Source: Gammaproteobacteria bacterium | GTDB lineage: Bacteria > Pseudomonadota > Gammaproteobacteria > Competibacterales > Competibacteraceae | Assembly (NCBI GenBank): GCA_024235095.1 | Contig: JACKNC010000002.1 | Coordinates: 558,001-622,000 of the forward strand | Direction: 5' to 3' | Length of the DNA: 64,000 nt | Shown here: positions 52,260-61,713 of the stretch, piece after piece | Position numbering within the stretch: position 1 is the first letter of the stretch | How the letters are laid out: each line of letters opens with the position of its first letter | The notes under the pieces: generated by a model | What the model saw: only the letters and a program-made list of their open reading frames with translations | The model's database searches: none | Told to the model about the DNA's origin: nothing | Program-made: the position numbers and the translations under genes

Positions 52260-53492
52260 TTACTCGCTAAACGCCTGCATGGTCGCGGTCACCTCCTGCG
52301 GGCCAACCACAGTGATGCCGCCCTGGGTGACCACGTATTTTTTGCGATCCTCTTCAAGATCGTAGCCAATGCGCGTCCCCGCTTCGATCACGTTGTAACC
52401 GCCGATGATAGCCCGCCGCAACCGCGCGCCGCGCTTGATGTGGACGTATTCCTGAATTAGACAATCCTCGATCTCCACATCGTCTTCAATGATCACTTCA
52501 CGACGGATGATCGTGTTGGTGATCTTGGCCTGGCGCACCATAGAGCCGGCGGCCACCACGCTGTTTTTGATTTGGGCGTCCATCAGGCGCGCTACCGGCC
52601 CCTGATAGTTACTGGAAAAGATCCGCCATTGCGGGTTGAACATATCGAAACGCGGCTGCTCGCCCAACAGATCCTGGTGCGCGTAGAAATAAGCGTCCCG
52701 GGTGCCGACATCGCGCCAGTAAGCCTGCTCCTCATAGGGTTTGACGCCCGGCACCTTATTGGTGGCGAAGTCGTAGGCGAAGACGCGATGCGTGTCCTTC
52801 AGTTTGGGCAGGACATGGTGACCAAAGTCATGCTCGCCGCGCTCATGCGCCTCTTTAAGCGCTTTCACCAACACTTTAGCGTCGAACAGGTAGTTGCCCA
52901 TCGAGGCATAAGCGCGGGTTGGATCAGAGGGCATGGGCGGCGGGTTGGCCGGCTTCTCCTGGAATTCGTTAACCCGGCCCGCATGGTCGGCGTGGATGAC
53001 GCCAAACGAACTGGCCTCGGCGATCGGCACCGGCAGCGCAGCGACCGTCGCATCAGCGGCCCGTTCCAAGTGAAAATCCACCATCTGCTGAAGATCCATC
53101 CGGTAAATATGGTCGGCGCCGAACACGACCACCAGATCAGGGTTATGGAGTTGAATCAGGTTGATATTCTGATAGACGGCGTCAGCGGTGCCTTGAAACC
53201 AGTCGCCGCCGCTCATCATCTGCGGCGGCACCACCGTGACGAATTCCTCGTTCCGCATCGGCGACACCACCCACGCCTTGCGGACATGCTCAATCAGCGA
53301 TTGGGATTTGTATTGCACCAGCATGTAGATCGATTGAATACCCGAATTGAGCAGGTTGCTCAACACGAAATCCACGATGCGATAGCGGCTGCCAAACGGC
53401 AGCGAAGGTTTCGAGTTATAAGCCGTCAGGGGACTCAAGCGGGCGCCTTCGCCGCCTGCCATTACAAAAGCCAGGATTTTTGGTTGTTTCAT
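52260..53492 (-). CDS. glgC: glucose-1-phosphate adenylyltransferase
   Basis: GlgC makes ADP-glucose, the committed glycogen-synthesis step. The 410-residue product has the nucleotide site FVMAGGEGARLSPLTAYNSKP at the N-terminus, SLPFGSRYRIVDFVLSNLLN, YQNINLIQLHNPD and the catalytic Asp segment VVFGADHIYRMD. The substrate-binding NEFQEKPANPP and a C-terminal left-handed beta-helix (hexapeptide repeats from about 290) follow. The start overlaps the stop of treS (ATGA). Allosteric control by glycolytic intermediates is expected from the family. glgA and glgB are not in the window. Confidence 0.95.
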   Translation of the reverse strand: MKQPKILAFVMAGGEGARLSPLTAYNSKPSLPFGSRYRIVDFVLSNLLNSGIQSIYMLVQYKSQSLIEHVRKAWVVSPMRNEEFVTVVPPQMMSGGDWFQGTADAVYQNINLIQLHNPDLVVVFGADHIYRMDLQQMVDFHLERAADATVAALPVPIAEASSFGVIHADHAGRVNEFQEKPANPPPMPSDPTRAYASMGNYLFDAKVLVKALKEAHERGEHDFGHHVLPKLKDTHRVFAYDFATNKVPGVKPYEEQAYWRDVGTRDAYFYAHQDLLGEQPRFDMFNPQWRIFSSNYQGPVARLMDAQIKNSVVAAGSMVRQAKITNTIIRREVIIEDDVEIEDCLIQEYVHIKRGARLRRAIIGGYNVIEAGTRIGYDLEEDRKKYVVTQGGITVVGPQEVTATMQAFSE

Positions 53493-56400
53493 CGCGGCAC
53501 ATCCTTCGATTCGAATGATAAAAGTTCACATAACCCACCAAGTGGGATCTCCACCCAGGCAGGACGATTATCCAGTTCATAACGCAGTTCGTAACATGCT
53601 TTCTCCAAGGCAAACAGTTCCAATAACACCCGGACTTGATCAGGATCGGCGGGATAGCCCGGGCTGTCCCCCGCCGCTTCGGTGTAGCCCGCCAGGAACG
53701 CTGTGCGGGTCTGCTGTTCCCATTCATGAGCATGAGAAAGGAGCGTCTCCCGGTCACTGGCCCCATCCGCCGTGACCTGGCGCAAGGCGGCATGCACCGC
53801 GTAATTGAAGGAGCGCAACATGCCCACCACATCGCGCAGCGGCGAGTGCTTGCCGCGGCGTTCCTCCAGCGACCGCGCCGGCTCGCCTTCAAAGTCGATG
53901 ATGATCACATCGTCTTTGGCCACCAGCACTTGGCCAAGATGGTAATCGCCGTGATAACGGGTCTTCATGGCGTGCGGCGTCATCGCTTCCACCTGCGCTG
54001 AACGCGCTGCCGCCGCGCCGCGCGCTTCCAGAACCTGAGCCGCCAGTGAGGCATAACGTCCCGCGCGCGGCAACCCGATTTGCGCCTCCAGCACCCGCTT
54101 GCCTAAGTCGCGCACCGCCTCGGGTAACCGATCCAGCGCCTGTTGTAATCGCTCGAAGGTCATCTCGACCTCCTCGCGAATCTGGTCTAGCCAATGGGTC
54201 ATGTCGGCAACGGTAATCGGTTCTGGGTCAAAGGCGGGATTGCCCGTGGTTTGCGCCAACGCCCGATGCAGTTCGCCGGTGCGCCGGCCCAGGGTCGTGG
54301 CGAACAGCAGAAAAACGGCATGCGGACTCGGACTCTCGTCGGTTTCAGGAACAGTCGATTCGGTCTGTTGAGACAGGCAGTCATCGAAAAACCGCTTGAG
54401 ATAATCCAGGGTATAGGTCCAGGCATCCCCCTGGTTGGCGACGAATCCTTGCAGAATCGCCAGAGCGATGACGGTTCCATTCTCGTCATCTTCATATTCC
54501 AGCGCCCCGGCCAGCGGCGCGGCGTTGGCGAAAGCAGCGATGTCGGTAAGGAAGCGGCCCATCTCCAGTTCCGGGCTGATGCCCGGTTGCAACCGGCGGT
54601 AACCTTTGAGCAACATGCGATTGCCGATGGCAATAGTAGTATTGCTGCTGTCCAGCGCTAGTCGCTTAACCGGCAACATTTCCGGCAAGTCACCCGCCAA
54701 CGAATGGAAGGCGCGGGTCGCCGAGAACTTCAGCCAGCCATTGCCCAGGGGAATCCGGGCATTGCGGGCGATCATTTTCATGAGGCCCTGAGAAAACCGT
54801 TCGTCGGCGAAGGCGTCATACAGCAAGCCCATGCGGGCGCGCACCCGCACCCGAGCCAGTGCGTAGGGCCACAACGATCGCAGAGTTTCGTCACCGTCGT
54901 CTTTTTCCTCCCAGGCCAGCGCAAGCGGTAGTCCATAATCCTGCGGTTCGTCGCGCCCCACCAGCCAGACCCGAATCCGCGCTAACACCCACTCGGTTTG
55001 ATCCGCCCAGATATCGTAGTTTTCAAACTCGACCCGCTCGATGCGCCCACCCTTGCCGGCGAACCAGCGCTGTGTGGGCAGGAAATCCGGCAACACCTCC
55101 CGGACCAATCGCTGGTGCAGGTTCTCGGCCATCTCCCGCCGGCTGGGTTCAACTTGATCGGGGAAAAAACTCTTCCACCCCTGGAACAAGACCAGCACCC
55201 GTAAATCGGCGCCCGGCAAACGGTCTTCATGCCAAGCAGGCGGGGCCGCGTAGCTCAGCCGGAACCAGTAGAAACCGTAACGGGGTAACGTCAGCAGGTA
55301 GGGCAATTCACCAATGGGCGGAAAGGAGATCTGGCCGAGCATTTCCACCGGCACCATGCCTTTGAACTTACCCAGGTTCAGTTCCACGGGTTGCGCGGAG
55401 CGGGACAGATTGGCGACGCACATGACAACTTCGTCCGCAAAGGCGCGAATGTAAGCCAGAATTTTACGATTACCGGGACGCACCATCTCCAGCCGACCCC
55501 GCCCAAAGGCTTGGGAGGTTCGGCGCACGGCGATCATGCGCTTCATCCAATTCAACAACGAGGCAGGCGCGCGAATTTGCGCCTCCACGTTAAGCGCTTC
55601 GTAGCCGTAGATCGGGTCCATGATCGGCGGCAGGTACAGACGCTGTGGATCGGCCTTGGAGAACCCGGCATTGCGATCCGGACTCCATTGCATCGGCGTG
55701 CGCACGCCGTTGCGGTCGCCGAGATAAAAGTTGTCGCCCATGCCGATTTCGTCACCATAATAAATAATGGGGGTGCCTGGCATCGACAGCAACAAGCTGT
55801 TCATCAGCTTGATTTTTCCATAATCGTTGTCCATCAGCGGGGCCAGCCGCCGGCGGATGCCGACATTGACCCGCATCCGGGGATCGGCGGCGTAGGTGCG
55901 GTACATGTAGTCCCGCTCACGGTCAGTGACCATTTCCAGCGTCAGTTCGTCGTGGTTGCGCAGGAATACCGCCCATTGGCAATTATCAGGGATGTCTGGG
56001 GTCTGTTCGAGGATTTCGACGATGGGATAGCGGTCTTCCTGGGCGATAGCCATGTACATGCGCGGCATCAGCGGGAAGTGATAGGCCATGTGGCACTCGT
56101 CGCCGTCGCCGAAGTAATCGCGCACATCCTCCGGCCACTGATTCGCCTCGGCCAGAAACAGGCGGCTGCGGTAATGTTTATCCACCACAGCCCGCATCTG
56201 CTTAATGACGTCATGCGTTTCGCGCAGATTCTCGTTGTAGGTGCCCTCGCGCACACACAAGTAGGGAATGGCGTCCAGCCGCAGCCCATCGACGCCCATG
56301 TCCAGCCAGAAGCGCATCACCTTGGTCACGGCTTTCACCACTGCCGGATTATTGTGATTCAAATCCGGTTGGTGCGAGAAGAAACGATGCCAATAGTATT

Positions 56401-56908
56401 GTTCCGCCACCGGATCCCAAGCCCAGTTGGAAGTCTCGGTATCCGTGAAAATGATGCGGGTTTCCGGAAATTTGTCGTCATCGTCGTTCCAGAGATAGAA
56501 GTTCCGCTGCGGCGAACCTCGGGGCGCCTTTCGAGCCGCCTGAAACCAGGGGTGCTGATCGGAGGTATGGTTGATCACCAACTCGGTGATCACTTTGAGT
56601 CCCCGGTGGTGCGCTTCGCGGACGAAGTTGCGGAAGTCAGCGAGTGTACCGTATTGGGGATGGACGTTCTGATAATCCGAGATGTCGTAACCGTCGTCCC
56701 GCAAGGGTGAAGGGTAAAAGGGCATCAGCCACAGCGTGTCAACCCCCAGCTCCTGAATATAATCCAGGCGTTGAGTCAGACCCCGGAAATCGCCGATACC
56801 ATCCTGGTTGCTATCGCCAAACGCCTTGACATGGAGTTGATAGATCAGGGCGTCTTTGTACCATAGTGGGTCTTCAACCCCGGGCCAGCCTTTCGGATTA
56901 TTCGCCAT
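53489..56908 (-). CDS. treS: trehalose synthase-maltokinase fusion (TreS-Pep2)
   Basis: The 1139-residue protein fuses two activities. The N-terminal half (about 1-560) is TreS, a GH13 enzyme interconverting trehalose and maltose: WYKDALIYQLHVKAFGDSNQ, VINHTSDQHPWFQ, the nucleophile Asp in VDGLRLDAIPYL, Glu in FLAEANQWPEDV and Asp in FLRNHDELTLEMV. The C-terminal half (about 590-1139) is a maltokinase (Pep2-like) that phosphorylates maltose to maltose-1-phosphate, with the catalytic loop YHGDYHLGQVLV and IIDFEGEPARSLEERRGK. Its product feeds GlgE next door. It overlaps glgC by four bases. Fusions of this kind are known in other bacteria. Confidence 0.94.
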   Translation of the reverse strand: MANNPKGWPGVEDPLWYKDALIYQLHVKAFGDSNQDGIGDFRGLTQRLDYIQELGVDTLWLMPFYPSPLRDDGYDISDYQNVHPQYGTLADFRNFVREAHHRGLKVITELVINHTSDQHPWFQAARKAPRGSPQRNFYLWNDDDDKFPETRIIFTDTETSNWAWDPVAEQYYWHRFFSHQPDLNHNNPAVVKAVTKVMRFWLDMGVDGLRLDAIPYLCVREGTYNENLRETHDVIKQMRAVVDKHYRSRLFLAEANQWPEDVRDYFGDGDECHMAYHFPLMPRMYMAIAQEDRYPIVEILEQTPDIPDNCQWAVFLRNHDELTLEMVTDRERDYMYRTYAADPRMRVNVGIRRRLAPLMDNDYGKIKLMNSLLLSMPGTPIIYYGDEIGMGDNFYLGDRNGVRTPMQWSPDRNAGFSKADPQRLYLPPIMDPIYGYEALNVEAQIRAPASLLNWMKRMIAVRRTSQAFGRGRLEMVRPGNRKILAYIRAFADEVVMCVANLSRSAQPVELNLGKFKGMVPVEMLGQISFPPIGELPYLLTLPRYGFYWFRLSYAAPPAWHEDRLPGADLRVLVLFQGWKSFFPDQVEPSRREMAENLHQRLVREVLPDFLPTQRWFAGKGGRIERVEFENYDIWADQTEWVLARIRVWLVGRDEPQDYGLPLALAWEEKDDGDETLRSLWPYALARVRVRARMGLLYDAFADERFSQGLMKMIARNARIPLGNGWLKFSATRAFHSLAGDLPEMLPVKRLALDSSNTTIAIGNRMLLKGYRRLQPGISPELEMGRFLTDIAAFANAAPLAGALEYEDDENGTVIALAILQGFVANQGDAWTYTLDYLKRFFDDCLSQQTESTVPETDESPSPHAVFLLFATTLGRRTGELHRALAQTTGNPAFDPEPITVADMTHWLDQIREEVEMTFERLQQALDRLPEAVRDLGKRVLEAQIGLPRAGRYASLAAQVLEARGAAAARSAQVEAMTPHAMKTRYHGDYHLGQVLVAKDDVIIIDFEGEPARSLEERRGKHSPLRDVVGMLRSFNYAVHAALRQVTADGASDRETLLSHAHEWEQQTRTAFLAGYTEAAGDSPGYPADPDQVRVLLELFALEKACYELRYELDNRPAWVEIPLGGLCELLSFESKDVPR

Positions 56909-56918
56909 GTTTTGTTCC

Positions 56919-59132
56919 TCAACCCTGGAAAGTTGGAAAATCGCGCTCGGTGTGCAGACCGCTGAGGACCCGGAAGATATGCACCGGCATCCGATGCGGA
57001 TTCAGCTCCACATAATTACGCGGCCCGTTCCAGATGTAGTGCGCGCCGGTCAGCAGATCATGCACCTGGAACGGCTGAAACGGATCGACGCCTAGTTCCT
57101 CCAGGTTCAATCCCGTCCAACCCGCCTGGGTGTAGTTAGGATCCAGATTCACTAGCACCAGGATGATGTTGGAATGGTCGACTGTGGACTTGCTGTAACA
57201 AATAATCTGATCATTGTCGACATGATGGAGGCGCAGATTCCAGTCGGATTGTAACGCCGGATTGTGCTTGCGAATGCGATTCATCAAGGCAATGAACTCG
57301 CGCAAGCTGTCCGGTCCATCCAGATCCTGGAAACCGCGCTGGCGCAACTGGTATTTCTCCGAATCGAGATATTCCTCGCTGCCATGCTTGACCGCAACGT
57401 GCTCCATCATTTCAAAAGCGGGTCCGTAAATGCCGTAATTGGCGGTCAGGGTCGCCGCCATGGCTAGTCGGGTCATGAACATGGGTTTGCCGCCGAATTG
57501 CAGCGACTCGTGCAGGATATCCGGAGTGTTCGGCCAGAAGTTGGGGCGGAAATACTCGCGGCCCGGTCCCTGACACACTTCATTGGCGTACTCGCTCAGT
57601 TCCCATTTCGTGTTGCGCCAAGCGTAATAGGTGTAGGACTGGGTGTAGCCGAGCTTGGCCAGGCGATGCATGACCTTGGGTCGCGTGAAGGCTTCGGCCA
57701 GGAAAATCGCATTCGGCGTGGTTTGCTTGATGTCGTTGATCAGCCATTCCCACATCGCAAAGGGCTTGGTGTGGGGATTGTCGACTCGGAAGATGCGCAC
57801 GCCCTGAGCAACCCAGAATTCAAAGATGCTTTTGATCTCTTCCCACAGCGCTTGCCAGTCAGCGGTTTCAAAATTGAAGGGATAAATGTCCTGGTACTTC
57901 TTGGGCGGATTCTCGGCGTACTGCACCGTACCGTCTGGCCGCCAGCGGAACCAGTCAGGATGTTCTTTAACGTAGGGATGATCCGGCGCGCATTGCAGCG
58001 CGATGTCCAGGGCGATGTCGATGCCATGCTCGCGGGCTTTCTGCACCAGCTCCCGGAAGTCTTCCAAAGTACCCAGTTCCGGCAGGATGCTCTTGTGACC
58101 GCCCTCCGCTGCGCCGATGGCCCAGGGGCTGCCGACATCGTCGGGGCCGGGGGTGAGCGTGTTGTTCTTGCCCTTGCGGTTGACCCGGCCAATCGGATGA
58201 ATCGGCGGGAAATACAGCACATCGAAGCCCATCGCCGCCAGGCGCGGCAGCCAGGCTTCGCAGTCCTTGAACGTCCCGTGCTTGCCGGGCACCGGGCTGC
58301 ACGAGCGCGGAAACATTTCGTACCACGTGCTGAACCGGGCGCGTTCATCGTCGGCGACGACGCCTAGTATCTTGTCGTAACTGAGCGCCAGCGTGCGATC
58401 GGCCTGGCGGAACATGATTTGCGCCAACTCCTCATCCAGTCCCAACTGGCGACGGTGTTGCAATTCCTGCTCGCCGGCCAGTTCTTTGGCGCGCTGGATC
58501 AGCCACTGACCGTCTGCGCCCGCCACCCGTTGCCCCGCTTTGCCCACCAGTTCCGCGCCGATGCGTAGCGACAGAGCAATATCTTCCGCCTGCTCCCAAC
58601 GGCCCAGATCATGCCGCCAGGATTTGAAGTGATCGACCCAGGCGAGAACCGTGTATTCGTAGCGGCCAATCTCGGTTATTTTGAACTCGCCGCGCCAGCG
58701 ATCGTTAACCAGAAAACGCATCGGCGTTTCCTGCCAGGCGGTCTCGCCAACTTTACGATATTGCAGAACACAGGACAGGGAATCGTGACCGTCGGTAAAC
58801 GCATCCGCTTCGACCACCACGCTTTCCCCGACTGTGCGCTTGATCGGGAAGCGGCCACCGTCGATTTCCGGGTTGACGCCCTCGATAACGATGCGCTTGC
58901 GGCCATCTGTCGCGACCTTCACAACTTCGGGAGTTGGCACGGGTTCCTGAACCGCTGTAGCCGTTGCCGGCTTGTCAGGCGCTGCCGCGTTTTGCTTTAC
59001 TTCCGGCGCGGGTTCAGTCCTCTGGACAGTGGCGGTTGCTGGTTTGCTGGTAAGCTCCGGCTGTTTTTTTACCCCTGAAGCGGATTCGGGGATGACTTGC
59101 TTTCTGTCATTCGCCACGGTCTTTTTAGGCAT
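56919..59132 (-). CDS. glgE: alpha-1,4-glucan:maltose-1-phosphate maltosyltransferase
   Basis: GlgE transfers maltose from maltose-1-phosphate to the ends of alpha-1,4-glucans, building glycogen from trehalose by way of TreS and maltokinase. The 737-residue product is a GH13 enzyme with LYFPPIHPIGRVNRKGKNNT, the nucleophile Asp in IFRVDNPHTKPFAMWEWLIN, the acid Glu in IFLAEAFTRPKVMHRLAKLG and KHGSEEYLDSEKYQ. An unusual low-complexity extension of about 80 residues rich in Lys, Ala, Pro and Thr (PATATVQRTEPAPEVK) precedes the catalytic module. The gene lies first in the minus-strand cluster glgE-treS-glgC-glgX, ten bases before treS. Confidence 0.94.
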   Translation of the reverse strand: MPKKTVANDRKQVIPESASGVKKQPELTSKPATATVQRTEPAPEVKQNAAAPDKPATATAVQEPVPTPEVVKVATDGRKRIVIEGVNPEIDGGRFPIKRTVGESVVVEADAFTDGHDSLSCVLQYRKVGETAWQETPMRFLVNDRWRGEFKITEIGRYEYTVLAWVDHFKSWRHDLGRWEQAEDIALSLRIGAELVGKAGQRVAGADGQWLIQRAKELAGEQELQHRRQLGLDEELAQIMFRQADRTLALSYDKILGVVADDERARFSTWYEMFPRSCSPVPGKHGTFKDCEAWLPRLAAMGFDVLYFPPIHPIGRVNRKGKNNTLTPGPDDVGSPWAIGAAEGGHKSILPELGTLEDFRELVQKAREHGIDIALDIALQCAPDHPYVKEHPDWFRWRPDGTVQYAENPPKKYQDIYPFNFETADWQALWEEIKSIFEFWVAQGVRIFRVDNPHTKPFAMWEWLINDIKQTTPNAIFLAEAFTRPKVMHRLAKLGYTQSYTYYAWRNTKWELSEYANEVCQGPGREYFRPNFWPNTPDILHESLQFGGKPMFMTRLAMAATLTANYGIYGPAFEMMEHVAVKHGSEEYLDSEKYQLRQRGFQDLDGPDSLREFIALMNRIRKHNPALQSDWNLRLHHVDNDQIICYSKSTVDHSNIILVLVNLDPNYTQAGWTGLNLEELGVDPFQPFQVHDLLTGAHYIWNGPRNYVELNPHRMPVHIFRVLSGLHTERDFPTFQG

Positions 59133-59193
59133 ACCGATGATCCTCGTTGTGCTATCTGCGACTGTTCGGGACTTGATTTAGGTATCAGGCATC

Positions 59194-59244
59194 AGGTATC
59201 AGGTTCAAAATAATCTGAAGCATGGAACCTAGAACCTGATACCT
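59194..59244. repeat. 13-bp perfect inverted repeat with direct-repeat arm
   Basis: AGGTATCAGGTTC (59194-59206) and GAACCTGATACCT (59232-59244) form a perfect 13-bp stem with a 25-base loop. The left arm lies in a tandem of the motif ATCAGG (59184, 59191, 59199 region). It lies between the divergent glgE and dapD genes and is not obviously a terminator. Confidence 0.75.
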
Positions 59245-59324
59245 TTCTATTATGACGGTTTTTTGCGGCTGACCCAAACCTTGCATGAGCCGGAATGCCG
59301 CCCGCGCCTTGAGGATGTTGACTG

Positions 59325-60143
59325 ATGACTGAATTACAACGGATTATCGAAAATGCTTTCGAGCGTCGTGCTGAATTGGACCCGGCGACCGCCCCAGCGG
59401 CGTTGCGTGAAGCAGTCGAGGAAACGCTCGGCTTGCTGGAAACCGGCCAAGCGCGGGTGGCGGAACTGCGTGACGGCGCCTGGATCGTCAATTCGTGGCT
59501 GAAGAAAGCAGTCTTGCTCAGCTTTCGTTTGAATGACAGTGTGATCATCCGCGACGGTTACACTAACTATTTTGACAAGGTCCCGCCCAAGTACGCTGAA
59601 TACGGCGAAAATGACTTTTTGGCGGCGGGTGTCCGCGTAGTTCCGCCCGCCGCCGCCCGGCGCGGCTCCTACATCGCCTCCGGCGTCGTGCTGATGCCCT
59701 CCTACGTCAACATCGGCGCGTATGTGGACTCCGGAACCATGGTCGATACCTGGGCTACGGTCGGTTCCTGCGCGCAAATTGGCAGGAATGTCCACTTGTC
59801 TGGCGGCGTCGGCATTGGCGGGGTGCTGGAACCTCTGCAAGCCAGTCCCACGATTATCGAGGATGATTGTTTCATTGGCGCGCGTTCAGAAGTCGTTGAG
59901 GGTGTTATTGTGGAACGCGGCTCGGTGGTTTCAATGGGGGTTTATATCGGTCAGAGCACCCGGATTTACAACCGGCTGACCGGCGAGGTGAGCTATGGGC
60001 GCATTCCAGCCGGATCGGTCGTCGTCCCCGGCGCATTGCCCGCCGCTGATGGCAGTCATAGCCTGTACTGCGCGGTGATTATCAAGCAGGTGGATGAAAA
60101 AACCCGCTCCCGGGTGAGTATCAACGAATTGCTGCGGGATTAA
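59325..60143 (+). CDS. dapD: 2,3,4,5-tetrahydropyridine-2,6-dicarboxylate N-succinyltransferase
   Basis: DapD succinylates tetrahydrodipicolinate in the lysine/diaminopimelate pathway. The 272-residue product has the N-terminal alpha-helical domain (MTELQRIIENAFERRAELDP), then KVPPKYAEYGENDFLAAGVR. A left-handed beta-helix with hexapeptide repeats follows from about 105 to 215 (GVVLMPSYVNIGAYVDSGTM, GSCAQIGRNVHLSGGVGIGG). It closes with SLYCAVIIKQVDEKTRSRVS. Length matches E. coli (274). Its neighbour dapB, on the opposite strand, makes the substrate. Confidence 0.95.
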   Translation: MTELQRIIENAFERRAELDPATAPAALREAVEETLGLLETGQARVAELRDGAWIVNSWLKKAVLLSFRLNDSVIIRDGYTNYFDKVPPKYAEYGENDFLAAGVRVVPPAAARRGSYIASGVVLMPSYVNIGAYVDSGTMVDTWATVGSCAQIGRNVHLSGGVGIGGVLEPLQASPTIIEDDCFIGARSEVVEGVIVERGSVVSMGVYIGQSTRIYNRLTGEVSYGRIPAGSVVVPGALPAADGSHSLYCAVIIKQVDEKTRSRVSINELLRD

Positions 60144-60197
60144 GACGCGCTGAAATCGTGCGCGCTCCCAACTGCGCTCCCGCGAGCGCAGGAAGTT

Positions 60198-61001
60198 TCA
60201 GCGTAGCCCCAGCACATCCTGCATATCGAACAACCCCGAACCACGCCCCGCCAGCCAGGCGGCGGCGCGGACCGCCCCCTTAGCAAACGTCATCCGGCTG
60301 GAAGCGCGATGGGTGATTTCCAGACGCTCGCCCATGTCGGCAAACAGAACAGTATGCTCGCCGACGATGTCACCGGCGCGGACTGTGGCAAAACCGATCA
60401 TGGAGCGGTCGCGCTCGCCAGTCACACCATGTCGTTCATAAACCGCGCATTCTTCCAGATGACGGCCTAGCGCTTTGGCGACGACCTGTCCCATCGCCAG
60501 GGCTGTACCGGAAGGCGCGTCCACTTTGTGCCGATGGTGGGCTTCGATAATTTCGATATCCACCTCATTCCCCAGCACTTGGGCCGCCATTTCCAGCAAT
60601 TTAAAGCAGAGATTAACCCCAACGCTCATGTTAGGCGCGAATACAATAGGAATATCACTGGCCGCGTGGGTGATCACCGTTTTCTGTTCGGTTGAGAATC
60701 CGGTGGTGCCGATCACCATCGCTTTGCCTGCCGTGCGACAGAGTTCCAGATGGGCCAGTGTTGCCGCCGGTCGGGTGAAGTCGATCAATACATCGAATTG
60801 GTCGATGAACGGCGTTAAATCGGCGGTAACGGGGACATTGAGGGAACCAATGCCGGCCAGATCACCGGCGTCGTTGCCGATGAACGGGCTATCAGCCTGT
60901 TCCGAGGCGACCGTGCAGCGAACTTCTTCGGTCTGACGGCAGGCGTCGAGCAAGTGACGGCCCATACGTCCAGCAGCGCCAGCGATGGCAGTGTGAATCA
61001 T
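60198..61001 (-). CDS. dapB: 4-hydroxy-tetrahydrodipicolinate reductase
   Basis: DapB reduces hydroxytetrahydrodipicolinate with NAD(P)H, one step before DapD. The 267-residue product has the Rossmann motif IAGAAGRMGRHLLDACRQ at the N-terminus, LIDFTRPAATLAH, GTTGFSTEQK, the catalytic segment EIIEAHHRHKVDAPSGTALA with the His-His pair and Lys, and FATVRAGDIVGEHTV. Length is close to E. coli (273). dapB and dapD converge, 54 bases apart. Confidence 0.96.
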   Translation of the reverse strand: MIHTAIAGAAGRMGRHLLDACRQTEEVRCTVASEQADSPFIGNDAGDLAGIGSLNVPVTADLTPFIDQFDVLIDFTRPAATLAHLELCRTAGKAMVIGTTGFSTEQKTVITHAASDIPIVFAPNMSVGVNLCFKLLEMAAQVLGNEVDIEIIEAHHRHKVDAPSGTALAMGQVVAKALGRHLEECAVYERHGVTGERDRSMIGFATVRAGDIVGEHTVLFADMGERLEITHRASSRMTFAKGAVRAAAWLAGRGSGLFDMQDVLGLR

Positions 61002-61097
61002 GGCGGGAGTTCCTCATAGGGAAATCATTTGGAGATAGTAGGAGACGGGCCACGCCCCACATCCGCTTTATCGGGAATACCAGGAGGAGAGGCCGCA

Positions 61098-61130
61098 ATA
61101 ACAATAAAGGGTTACGCGCTAACGTAACCC
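61098..61130 (-). terminator. terminator of tRNA-Gly
   Basis: GGGTTACG and CGTAACCC (61109-61116, 61123-61130) form an 8-bp stem. On the minus strand it is followed by TTTATTGTTATT. Confidence 0.7.
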
Positions 61131-61138
61131 TGATGTTC

Positions 61139-61212
61139 TGGAGCGGGTGATGGGAATCGAACCCACGCCATCAGCTTGGGAAGCTGAGGTTCTACCATTG
61201 AACTACACCCGC
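61139..61212 (-). tRNA. tRNA-Gly (anticodon CCC)
   Basis: A 74-base cloverleaf on the minus strand: acceptor GCGGGTG / CACCCGC, D-arm TAGTTCAATGGTAGAACC, anticodon stem TCAGC / GCTGA with loop TTCCCAA (CCC), T-arm GGGTTCGATTCCC and encoded CCA. Confidence 0.95.
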
Positions 61213-61336
61213 TGCATGATGTCTTACTATGCCCGTCTGAATCTACCTAGACTACATGGGGAAAATCCTAGCGCTAAAGCAGGCTCTTGGCAAGATTTGC
61301 GTGTCCCGAACGGACAGGAAATCAGGACAGGCGAAA

Positions 61337-61648
61337 TCACTCGGGAATGCGGTAAGCTTCCGGATTAGGCGCATCTTTCAGCCAATTTGGCATTTTACCG
61401 CGCCCGGTCCAGGTTTGATCAGGGTCAGCTGGATTGCGATATTTGGGCCGGCCTTTCCGACGTCCGCTATAGTGCAACAACTCCTCTGGAGTCATCCCAA
61501 AACTCCTGGCTTCCTCGACCCATCGATGACGGGTTGCGTGGATTTCATCTACCTTTTTACGTTCGATTTCATCTTGCGCTCTCTTGATCAGAATATTCAG
61601 TTGATCGAGTGAAGAAGAATCAAGAATATCGTTAATCGTGTTACTCAT
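61337..61648 (-). CDS. H-NS-family nucleoid-associated protein
   Basis: The 103-residue product has an N-terminal oligomerisation part (IKRAQDEIERKKVDEIHATR) and the C-terminal DNA-binding core KYRNPADPDQTWTGRGKMPN followed by WLKD, the H-NS/BpH3 signature with the TWTGRGxxPxW AT-hook-like loop. It would bind curved AT-rich DNA and silence genes, including horizontally acquired ones. The basic linker GRRKGRPKY supports DNA binding. The ATG at 61648 is preferred, nine codons inside the open frame; the ribosome binding site is weak. Upstream DNA is AT-rich, as expected for self-regulation. Confidence 0.88.
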   Translation of the reverse strand: MSNTINDILDSSSLDQLNILIKRAQDEIERKKVDEIHATRHRWVEEARSFGMTPEELLHYSGRRKGRPKYRNPADPDQTWTGRGKMPNWLKDAPNPEAYRIPE

Positions 61649-61713
61649 GTTTTTTTGCGCACCGCTGTTAATCATTTAATTGCAGGGAAGGCTGGGATTC
61701 CAGCTACTTAATT

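Noticed and set aside
55391..56710. Open frame of 439 codons antisense to treS
   Set aside because: His/Val/Gly-rich shadow of a well-supported TreS gene, with no ribosome binding site or recognisable domain.
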